Shown piece by piece: positions 32,778-38,908 of a stretch of DNA of 38,908 nucleotides (position 1 is its first letter; every line of letters starts with the position of its first letter). Location of the stretch: positions 1-38,908 of the forward strand of contig CAIYRB010000059.1 of the NCBI GenBank assembly GCA_903928445.1. Reading direction: 5' to 3'. Source of the stretch: an uncultured Pseudomonadota bacterium. Lineage in GTDB: Bacteria > Bdellovibrionota_B > Oligoflexia > Oligoflexales > CAIYRB01. A program made the translations under genes and the position numbers. A model generated the notes under the pieces. That model had not been told where the DNA came from. It saw nothing but the letters and a program-made list of their open reading frames with translations, and did not search any database.

Positions 32778-32793
32778 TGGCACAGCAAATGCA
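32778..32793 (+). promoter_or_regulatory. Candidate sigma-54 promoter upstream of the DUF883/ElaB-like gene
   Basis: TGGCACAGCAAATGCA matches the -24/-12 consensus TGGCAC-N5-TTGCA at ten of eleven positions, the exception being A for the first T of the -12 element. Transcription would start near 32805, 50 bases before ATG 32855. Just upstream, GACGC-aacga-GCGTC (32757-32771) is a small inverted repeat. A TATAAG box at 32725 with weak TTTTGA is a sigma-70 alternative. Confidence 0.45.
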
Positions 32794-32854
32794 GTGAGGA
32801 ACAGCAGAGATCTGGTGTTTCCTCCACCCATTTGCCATGCAAAGGTGCAACGAT

Positions 32855-33208
32855 ATGAAACGCAAAGCTCCACTTTTAGACGACGTCGTCAGTGCGCCAA
32901 AATCCCCCGCCGCCAGTCACGCCGAAGGCCATATGTTCGAGGCGATGGGCCACGCTGCGCGGGATGCCGCAGACCGCGTCTCGTCGAGCCTCAAGGTTGC
33001 AGCAAGACCTCTGGTCCGCGCAGTCGATAGCGCCGAAGACGGGATCGACTCGGTGGTCGACTTTGTGACGCACATCGAGCCGCGCCGGGCCGTCAGGAAG
33101 GCCTCGGTCACCATCAAGCATCACCCCCTCAAAGCCGTGGGGATTAGCCTCGGCCTGGGCTTTATCTTGGGCCAACTGCTGCGGCTAGGACCTAGCGGAC
33201 GGCGCTAG
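32855..33208 (+). CDS. Small DUF883/ElaB-like membrane-anchored protein
   Basis: A 117-aa protein: an N-terminal helical part rich in Ala, Asp and Val (about 25-80) and a single C-terminal membrane helix (about 92-110, KAVGISLGLGFILGQLL) preceded by KHHPLKAVG. This layout matches ElaB/YqjD/YgaM proteins, C-tail-anchored inner-membrane proteins that in E. coli bind ribosomes in stationary phase. ATG 32855 has AAAGG nine bases upstream; an ATG at 32837 is six codons earlier. It follows pheT by 211 bp that hold a candidate sigma-54 promoter. The role here is inference from the family. Confidence 0.72.
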   Translation: MKRKAPLLDDVVSAPKSPAASHAEGHMFEAMGHAARDAADRVSSSLKVAARPLVRAVDSAEDGIDSVVDFVTHIEPRRAVRKASVTIKHHPLKAVGISLGLGFILGQLLRLGPSGRR

Positions 33209-33242
33209 GTTAAGCTCACTGGAAGATACGGGGCGGTGCTTT

Positions 33243-34736
33243 TCAACGACTAACGCGAAAGCGCAGAAACTCGTCGTAAACGACCGCGCCATTTTTCTTC
33301 CAAGTAAACTCAAAACGATTCAGACCGGTGCCAGCAGTGACGGGTATCGTGAAGTTCTCATTGCCTGTACTGGTCACCACCGTCAGCGGCGAACCGTTGA
33401 GAGCGAGGGTTAGCTCCACGCCTGGGCCGGCCATATTTGCGCCCCGAGTGACGCGGAGTTGCAGCGGCTTACCGGCAAACGCTGCACCGGTGTTAAAGCC
33501 ATCAAAGATGGCGCTAAACCCAGCAAATTGCCCCCAGCTGTTGGGGACGACCGGACGGGAAAAATCGGGCGGCGGGTTATTCGGATCATCCACCGAGTCC
33601 GCCCACAGGCTAGTAACCTTAGCAACGTCCAAATTCGGGTTACCCAGTTGCGAATTGCCGTTGGCGGGAAGCGGCTCAAACGCAACCCAGAGAAAGTTGG
33701 GATGGTCCTTAATGCTGGTGCCCGTCCACTCCCCACCGATGATATCGCCGCTGCCGTTTAGTTCGAGGATGTAATTCAAATCACTGGTGTAGAGAATTTG
33801 TTGGCCCAGGACCTCGGAGCCTGAGGAGTCAATGCTAACAATCGCCGTGTGCACCTTCACAAACTTAACCGCGGTCGGATTAAAGGCGTAATCGCTTCTG
33901 CCAGCAACGGCCTTGGCTGCCTGCTGCGCCGTCACGTAGTCGCTAGACAGCACATTGTAGCTGATCACCGGGTGGTTCCAGACCTCGTCGCCAGAGTAAA
34001 CATCGATGATGATCGGATGCTGCATCCGACCGATCCAATTGGCCACGGCAGCATGCAGTGTTCCGGGATTCATCCCTTGGCAGTTATCCATAACCGTTAG
34101 ATCGGAGCGTTGGTCTGGGCGCAATATTTGCGACTGCGGCGTGACGCAGCCGCGTGAGCCGCCGAGGAACTGGAAGTCCGCATTCATATAGACCTCTGCA
34201 AGCAAAGCCTTAATGTCCTGCGGCGCAAAGGTCACATTGCCGCGAACGACGCTTTTCCTTGGTTCACGCGGATGGCGCTGACTCGCCGCGGCAACGCCGT
34301 TGCAGTGACCAGCCCAGGACACGTTGGAGGTGTGGTTCGCTTCTTCCCAGGCACTAGCCCTATTGGTGCCGTTATTGAAGGCGCTATCGTACTTTTGCAA
34401 AGCCGACTGACCACCAACCATGACCTTATTGGTGCCGTGATCGGACTGCGGATAGTAGCTGCCGGTCATCGCCTGCTTTTCTTTTGGCAGCACAGCGGTC
34501 TTGGGTAGGTCATCAAAGTGCGGGGTGAAGGTTTGGTTCCACACCTGAAAGTAGAAGTCGCTGGTCTGCTGAATCTCCGCCGGTCCATCCGCATAGAATT
34601 CCGCCTTCGCCGACTTGCGCGCCGCCGGAATGGAATCGTCGTACTCACTACCGTGTGTCGTTTCCTTGCATCCAAGCAGGGAGCCGAGGCCAAAACAAAG
34701 GCCAAGGCAAAGCGCAAAGTGGCGTTGCTGATGCAT
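33243..34736 (-). CDS. Lipoprotein of the GP42 'transglutaminase elicitor' family
   Basis: A 497-aa exported lipoprotein with lipobox GSLLGC (Cys23). WAGHCNGVAAAS (141-152), FAPQDIKALLAEVY, NPGTLHAAVANWIG and EVWNHPVISY together follow the pattern of the calcium-dependent transglutaminase family known from Phytophthora cell-wall protein GP42 and from some bacteria. Cys145, His228 and Asp245 would be the catalytic triad. The enzyme cross-links or deamidates glutamine side chains; the lipid anchor would place it at the cell surface or in the periplasm. The C-terminal 110 residues (about 388-497) look like an added beta-sandwich. ATG 34736 has AGAGG five bases upstream. It is divergent from the Notum-like hydrolase across a repeat-bounded gap. 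Family assignment is from memory of motifs. Confidence 0.8.
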   Translation of the reverse strand: MHQQRHFALCLGLCFGLGSLLGCKETTHGSEYDDSIPAARKSAKAEFYADGPAEIQQTSDFYFQVWNQTFTPHFDDLPKTAVLPKEKQAMTGSYYPQSDHGTNKVMVGGQSALQKYDSAFNNGTNRASAWEEANHTSNVSWAGHCNGVAAASQRHPREPRKSVVRGNVTFAPQDIKALLAEVYMNADFQFLGGSRGCVTPQSQILRPDQRSDLTVMDNCQGMNPGTLHAAVANWIGRMQHPIIIDVYSGDEVWNHPVISYNVLSSDYVTAQQAAKAVAGRSDYAFNPTAVKFVKVHTAIVSIDSSGSEVLGQQILYTSDLNYILELNGSGDIIGGEWTGTSIKDHPNFLWVAFEPLPANGNSQLGNPNLDVAKVTSLWADSVDDPNNPPPDFSRPVVPNSWGQFAGFSAIFDGFNTGAAFAGKPLQLRVTRGANMAGPGVELTLALNGSPLTVVTSTGNENFTIPVTAGTGLNRFEFTWKKNGAVVYDEFLRFRVSR

Positions 34737-34762
34737 AGAAACCTCTTGGATGGGATCTTATA

Positions 34763-34791
34763 ATAATACCCCCACCCGCCCAGCAAATCCA
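34763..34791 (-). promoter_or_regulatory. Candidate promoter of the transglutaminase gene
   Basis: On the minus strand TGGATT (34791-34786) and TATTAT (34768-34763) lie 17 bases apart, with a G-rich spacer. The -35 box directly abuts the left repeat arm of the 272-bp element, so insertion or loss of that element would change what lies upstream of this promoter. Confidence 0.4.
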
Positions 34792-35063
34792 GGGGTCAGT
34801 CACTTCCGCTAACTTACTGATATTCAAAGATTCGTAACGAAGTAGAAACCCTCATGGCAGCATGTTTACACCTAGCACAGCACAAATGGAGCGAGTGACA
34901 TTTGCTATAGCGGCCATGCGAAACAAGACACAGACCTCGCCAAGAGTGGAGCTCCTCGTTGCTGTCCTCCCCGGGCCAAAACGCCTGGTGACTGGCCATC
35001 CATGACTCCAAGCACAGTCTGTCGTCCTTTAAATTCAGAGTGTTACATGTGGTGACTGACCCC
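34792..35063. mobile_element. 272-bp element bounded by 12-bp perfect inverted repeats, MITE- or REP-like
   Basis: GGGGTCAGTCAC (34792-34803) and its exact complement GTGACTGACCCC (35052-35063) bound the piece. An internal near-copy GGTGACTGGCC lies near 34987-34997. GGGGTCAG/CTGACCCC ends are common at REP elements and remnants of Y1 (TnpA-REP) transposase genes. An 83-codon minus-strand frame (34814-35065) shows no transposase motif. No target-site duplication is evident in the flanks. It occupies most of the 367-bp gap between the divergent transglutaminase and hydrolase genes. Confidence 0.5.
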
Positions 35064-35103
35064 ATGGTATCCTCCTAAGTATCCCCAATCATCGGAGCAA
35101 GTC

Positions 35104-36198
35104 ATGCGTCGTCAACCCATGTTCATGGTCGTCGTTGCGTTGCTAACTTTTGCTGGCCCCGCCGCCGCCTTATTCGCTGAGGCATGCGCCGAAGGTGACA
35201 CGTGCGTCGTGGAATTACCGGGAGCGGTCTGCGGCGATGGCACGCAGATGTTTATGAACGTCACGGTGCGTACTGGGGCAAGTAAACTCTATGTGTATTT
35301 GCAAGGTGGCGGGGCGTGCTGGGATAGCATGACCTGTGCCTGCGGCTGGGACGGCAACTGCGCTGGTGGAACCGCGGCGACCTTGACGCGTCCCCTTGCC
35401 GATCAGGTGCGTTCGGGGTGGCATGATCCGAATGTTGCGGGCAACCCGATTAGCGCCGATTACAATATCGTTGAAATCCCCTATTGTAGTGGTGATTTGT
35501 TTATGGGACATAAACTTCAAAGCTTTGGTGGCAGAGGTCACGGCCTACGCCAATTCGGCTACCGCAACCTAAGAATTGCGCTCGGCTCGGTCAAAAGGAT
35601 TTTCCCGAGTCCCGAAAGCATCGTCTTAATGGGGAGCAGCGCGGGAGGCATTGGAGCGGCATTTAACTTACATCAGGTGCGCCGGGAGTATCCCAAGACT
35701 CCGCTGAGTCTGATCGCTGACTCTGGGACTCCGTTTAAAGCCCCATACGTCCACCAAGGCGGCATGGATCGGCTGATGAACGCCTGGTCGCTGCGCGACA
35801 GCATCCCGAGTGACTACCCTCTGCTTGTGCCAGGGCCCATGGATCTGTCGGGAATCGTCAAGTATAACGCTAAGCGCTACCCGGACCACAACTATGCGCT
35901 CATCTCATCGTACGACGACTTGACGATGAACAGCTTCGCCATCCTGGTCGGCAGTCACTACGGCTTTTTTACGGTGCACTCCAATATCAATGACTTTGCC
36001 GATCATGATCTGGGCGGACGACAAAAGGTTTTTTACCTGACAGGTAGTCGACATACCTTTCACGACCTACCACCAGCCGAGGTGGTTGCCGACGGCGTCA
36101 ATCTCGGCGACTGGCTGAGCGACATGCTCGAAGGCCAAAGCAATTGGACGAACCAACGCGCTAATCCAGGGCTGGCGCCTGCATTGACCCCTCAGTAA
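35104..36198 (+). CDS. Secreted Notum/pectin-acetylesterase-family serine hydrolase
   Basis: A 364-aa exported alpha/beta-hydrolase with a signal peptide (about 1-22). Family signs are VYLQGGGACWD (64-74), the Cys-rich CACGWDGNCAGG, IPYCSGDLFMGH (125-136), the nucleophile Ser179 in IVLMGSSAGGIG, and the catalytic His in GSRHTFHDLP near 328. This order matches plant pectin acetylesterases and animal Notum, which removes the lipid from Wnt. A bacterial substrate is unknown; acetylated polysaccharide is likeliest. At least seven Cys suggest disulfides. ATG 35104 has GGAGCAAGTC directly before it. The gene is divergent from the transglutaminase and 47 bp before the methyltransferase. Confidence 0.85.
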   Translation: MRRQPMFMVVVALLTFAGPAAALFAEACAEGDTCVVELPGAVCGDGTQMFMNVTVRTGASKLYVYLQGGGACWDSMTCACGWDGNCAGGTAATLTRPLADQVRSGWHDPNVAGNPISADYNIVEIPYCSGDLFMGHKLQSFGGRGHGLRQFGYRNLRIALGSVKRIFPSPESIVLMGSSAGGIGAAFNLHQVRREYPKTPLSLIADSGTPFKAPYVHQGGMDRLMNAWSLRDSIPSDYPLLVPGPMDLSGIVKYNAKRYPDHNYALISSYDDLTMNSFAILVGSHYGFFTVHSNINDFADHDLGGRQKVFYLTGSRHTFHDLPPAEVVADGVNLGDWLSDMLEGQSNWTNQRANPGLAPALTPQ

Positions 36199-36245
36199 CA
36201 GACTGTTAAAGTTGAACATCGACCTGATCTGGCGAGGCAAAGCTT

Positions 36246-37121
36246 ATGGCAAGGGCACAAACCCATAGCGATGGGTCGTCGGTCAACGACCCAAACTACC
36301 ATCCGCATGATCAAGGATCGGTCGATTGGAATCCCAACGGCAAGATGTTTCGCGAGCATGTTAGCCGGTATGTCTACGCCAGCAAGCTGGCCGCTGGCGG
36401 ACACGCCCTCGATATTGGCTGCGGCAAAGGCTACGGCACCTATTACTTGGCCAAGTTCGCCAAGTCCGCCGAAGGCATCGACATGAATGCCGCATCGATT
36501 GATGTCGCGCAGGCGCATTTTCATGGCGCCCACCTGAGCTACCGCGTTGGCGATGCGCTGAAGGTCGCGACCTTAGGTAAGGCCTTCGATATGATCACGG
36601 CCTTTGAGATCATCGAACATCTGCCACCGGCGGCGACCGATCATTTTTTATTCGGCATTGGCCGACTACTGGCGCCGGGTGGCAAAGCGTTGATCTCAAC
36701 ACCAAATCACGATGTCGTGGTCAAAAGCGGCGTGCCAGTCCCCGATTTTCACATCAACAACTTTAGAGCGACGGAGTTGCGCGCGAAGCTTAAACAGCAC
36801 TTTAAGCACGTGACAATGATCGGCCAGTTCAATGAGCGCCCAGGCCTTCAAGGATTACTGTTTCGCCTTGATCTCTTCAACGCACGCCACCTGTTGTCCG
36901 CAGCCCTTAAGCCGCTGTTTAAGTCCAACTCCACGGACCAAAACCCGCATGGCGATCGCCACACCGCGCAGTCACCAGCACGGCCTCAGTCTGGTATCGA
37001 TGCGGCCTTCTTTGACAAAATTTATGACAGCTTTGGCGACTTTCGCTTTAGTCGTATGCACTGGCGCCAAGCGGGTTTGACGCTTGCGTTATGCGAAGAC
37101 CCAAGGCGGACAACTGTCTAA
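36246..37121 (+). CDS. Class I SAM-dependent methyltransferase
   Basis: A 291-aa soluble enzyme with motif I LDIGCGKGYGTYYLA (about 55-69), motif II acidic residue in EGIDMNAAS, and motif post-I FDMITAFEIIEHLP (about 113-126), a Methyltransf_11/23-like pattern often seen for small-molecule or lipid substrates. From about 215 on the C-terminus is not conserved with the fold and may set specificity. GAGG eight bases before ATG 36246. It follows the hydrolase by 47 bp on the same strand and may be cotranscribed; substrate unknown. Confidence 0.87.
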   Translation: MARAQTHSDGSSVNDPNYHPHDQGSVDWNPNGKMFREHVSRYVYASKLAAGGHALDIGCGKGYGTYYLAKFAKSAEGIDMNAASIDVAQAHFHGAHLSYRVGDALKVATLGKAFDMITAFEIIEHLPPAATDHFLFGIGRLLAPGGKALISTPNHDVVVKSGVPVPDFHINNFRATELRAKLKQHFKHVTMIGQFNERPGLQGLLFRLDLFNARHLLSAALKPLFKSNSTDQNPHGDRHTAQSPARPQSGIDAAFFDKIYDSFGDFRFSRMHWRQAGLTLALCEDPRRTTV

Positions 37122-37203
37122 ATGGTATTTATCGGCCTCGGTTTATCCCTTCATATACCGATACCGGCGGCTTTCTAAAAGGGAATGCCACGTCGCTGGC
37201 TCG

Positions 37204-37268
37204 CTTTTAACGTCAGCCACTGCTTGCCATCAACGACGGCAGCAGCAGGCTGATCAACACGTTAAAGG
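37204..37268. terminator. Stem-loop between convergent genes, probable two-way terminator
   Basis: TTTAACGT (37206-37213) pairs with ACGTTAAA (37259-37266); inside, TCAGCC (37213-37218) pairs with GGCTGA (37248-37253) and TGCC with GGCA (37225-37228, 37238-37241). A T-rich run stands at one end and A-rich at the other. It sits in the 153-bp gap between the methyltransferase and lipoprotein stops. Confidence 0.5.
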
Positions 37269-37274
37269 AGCCTA

Positions 37275-38444
37275 TCACGGTCCTACCGTAGGTGGTGTAG
37301 TTGCGGTTGCAGGGGTGGCCGGTGTCGGTGCCGTGGCCGGCGTCGGGGTCCCATAGGTTTCGCCGCGGTTAGCCGCGGTATCCGCCTTGCCCGTGCCTTC
37401 CTGAGCAATCAAATCGATGGTAATAATGACCGTGATGTCCTTGGCGACGCCCATGACGATTTGATTGTCCAAGCCGTTACTCGCTACGACGCCTTTGATT
37501 AAGGGCGAGGTAAGCTTCAAAATACCGTCGAGCGCTTCATCGGGTACCGTAGCGATCACCGGAAGGAGCCTGTCCGCCTGACCTTTTATCATAATCTGGG
37601 TGATAGCGATGGGGTCTAGGCTCATGCGAAAGCCTAGTTCATCAAACAGCAATGCTTTCAATGGATCTAAACCCGCAAAACCCTGTGCGCTATCGACAAA
37701 ATACATCGAATTGGGGAAGGTGACATTCATTCCTGGTGGCTTGTATGGCTTAGCAAACTCCATCATTTTGATGGAAAATGTCCCTGAATAGTCCTTGCTG
37801 TCGAGTGTGGCGTTGCTCGTGACCGTGCTTTGAAGCACGCTTAAAGCCTCCTTTTTGCCCGCGAGTAACGATGGGAAAAACGGCCTTCCGGGATTGAAGG
37901 TAACACCACTAAGCGCGGTCAGCGCGAGGATATCGCCGTTCTTCTTGATCGGTAGTCCAGACCCTGGAGTACCAGCGGCGAACAACCCGGATAGCACCTT
38001 GGTGATGTCGATATGGCTGTTGATAATCGAGCAATCGATGGGCACCGCCGCACCGATAACGAGAAGCTTACTGAAGTCCCCAGCGTCTATCGCCTGCAGC
38101 GAAGGATTTAAGGAAACATCGATTTTGCCATCGCAAGCATCAAGATGCAGCAAATTAAGTAGGCCAAGGGGTCCGTCCTTACCGTCCAAGTGCACTTGGA
38201 CTTTGTACGAGGCCTTAAGAAACCCCGCCAAATCAGGAACGGCGATTTTAGCGGGAGGCGCCGCGTCGACGGGCTTTGCAGCTGCGTCAGCGTTGGCTGC
38301 CGGACCACTAGCGGGCGATGTGGCCCCATCGACTTTGCCAATATGGGCGGCATCGTGGTTGGAGTTCGAGCACCCAAAAGTCACTATCGAGGTAACTGAC
38401 CAGAACATCGCGACGACTCTATGGCTTGCTGCTTTAAATCTCAC
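37275..38444 (-). CDS. Lipoprotein of unknown function
   Basis: A 389-aa exported lipoprotein: signal peptide to SIVTFGC (Cys25), an Ala/Pro/Asp-rich linker (about 35-68), then a globular part (70-365) with no motif I recognise and a Pro/Thr/Ala-rich tail (TPTPATAPTPATPATATT). Two Cys in HLDACDGK and PIDCSI could form a disulfide. GTG 38444 gives the full signal peptide; ATG 38408 would leave a short one. It is convergent with the methyltransferase, separated by a probable terminator. Confidence 0.75.
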   Translation of the reverse strand: MRFKAASHRVVAMFWSVTSIVTFGCSNSNHDAAHIGKVDGATSPASGPAANADAAAKPVDAAPPAKIAVPDLAGFLKASYKVQVHLDGKDGPLGLLNLLHLDACDGKIDVSLNPSLQAIDAGDFSKLLVIGAAVPIDCSIINSHIDITKVLSGLFAAGTPGSGLPIKKNGDILALTALSGVTFNPGRPFFPSLLAGKKEALSVLQSTVTSNATLDSKDYSGTFSIKMMEFAKPYKPPGMNVTFPNSMYFVDSAQGFAGLDPLKALLFDELGFRMSLDPIAITQIMIKGQADRLLPVIATVPDEALDGILKLTSPLIKGVVASNGLDNQIVMGVAKDITVIITIDLIAQEGTGKADTAANRGETYGTPTPATAPTPATPATATTPPTVGP

Positions 38445-38908
38445 TTTGACGCCCCAAATGCCCGGCAGTTAACGCCGAGGCGAAGTTTCCTGGGTCCACG
38501 CCCAGGCGCTGCCCGTATTATCGGCATATCAAAGCTAAAACTTGAGCGATTTATTTTCTTAACCAAACTTATAATCGTTTAATCGCCTGGACTACCGGCA
38601 AAATACCTGATTTTACTCACATAACGCGCTAGCTTAAGGACTCGCCTAAGACCCGCCGGCAGCGCCTCAACGACGCGTAATAGCGCGTGAGTCGCCGCGT
38701 GCCTGGAAGTTTTCAAGCGACTTTGTCCTCCCAGGATTAACCTGATTGGACACGGCGTTGCGGGATCCTTACAACCTGTACGAAAAGTCCATTTCACCTA
38801 AAATACTTAGGCTTGTCGACTTTTCACACTGTCCCGTGAGGGACTTGTTCCACGTCCAGCTGGTGTTTGCCTGGGCCGTGCTTCAAACCCTGTCGGGCCT
38901 GAGCGGGG
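38445..38908. other. 464-bp stretch to the window end without a supportable gene
   Basis: It should contain the promoter of the lipoprotein gene; GATAAT occurs on the minus strand near 38523-38518 without a convincing -35. A 72-codon minus-strand frame (38579-38797) lacks a ribosome site. From GTG 38836 a hydrophobic reading (MRDLFHVQLVFAWAVLQ) runs off the edge and could be the start of an exported protein, but no Shine-Dalgarno precedes it; GTCCC-gtga-GGGAC (38831-38844) spans that codon. Confidence 0.4.

Noticed and set aside
34814..35065. Minus-strand 83-codon frame inside the 272-bp element as a transposase
   Set aside because: It has none of the His-x-His or Tyr motifs of Y1 transposases and begins within the terminal repeat.
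38579..38797. Minus-strand 72-codon frame near the right edge
   Set aside because: GTG start without Shine-Dalgarno and Arg/Ala-rich composition with no motif.
38836..38908. Hydrophobic N-terminus running off the right edge on the plus strand
   Set aside because: Could be a signal peptide, but with only 24 codons and no ribosome site it cannot be called a gene.

Overview
The window is about 38.9 kb of a bacterial chromosome of moderately high GC content. It is densely coding, with no rRNA, tRNA, CRISPR array or complete insertion sequence that I can see. The gene content suggests a diderm with type IV pili from the Bdellovibrionota/Oligoflexia or a neighbouring 'deltaproteobacterial' group: a pilM-N-O-P-(Q) cluster, a J-like/RodZ-type HTH protein next to a MinD-like ATPase, PheS with a Cys-rich insert, a Csd6/Pgp2-like cell-wall enzyme, and many lipoproteins and secreted proteins. 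This placement is inference; no phylogenetic marker was searched.

Layout. 1-4499 (minus): type IV pilus alignment genes pilM, pilN, pilO, pilP and the first 70 codons of a lipoprotein that by position should be the PilQ secretin. 4632-7040: a small Cys-rich protein, a cystathionine beta-synthase-type enzyme with a CBS pair, and a guanine-deaminase-like enzyme. 7134-13958 (minus): a bacteriophytochrome locus (BphP photoreceptor kinase, a REC-HK-REC hybrid kinase, BphO heme oxygenase) placed directly downstream of a periplasmic DsbA-like protein and an L,D-transpeptidase-family enzyme. 14063-17048 (minus): an RluD-like pseudouridine synthase, the J-like/HTH protein and the MinD-like ATPase. 17206-20487 (plus): an SthA-type transhydrogenase lacking both usual cysteines and a membrane-anchored FMN glutamate synthase-like protein.

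20488-26401 is the least recognisable part. It holds a 609-bp gene-free stretch with nested inverted repeats, two orphan ORFs, and a three-gene minus-strand set (exported Cys-bearing protein, outer-membrane barrel, large lipoprotein) that I cannot assign to a known system. A 78-bp segment of the lipoprotein gene recurs, in frame, in the adjacent orphan ORF. 26494-32643: rsmI, then divergently a small membrane ORF overlapping an aspartate aminotransferase-type gene, followed by pheS and pheT; the small ORF has a leader that could occlude its ribosome site.

32778-38444: a candidate sigma-54 promoter before a DUF883/ElaB-like membrane protein; a GP42-type transglutaminase lipoprotein and a Notum/pectin-acetylesterase-like secreted hydrolase in divergent orientation, separated by a 272-bp element bounded by 12-bp inverted repeats; a SAM methyltransferase; and another lipoprotein. 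The last 464 bases hold no gene I can support. Start codons were chosen by Shine-Dalgarno spacing, overlap with the upstream gene and family alignment, so several differ from the longest open frame.
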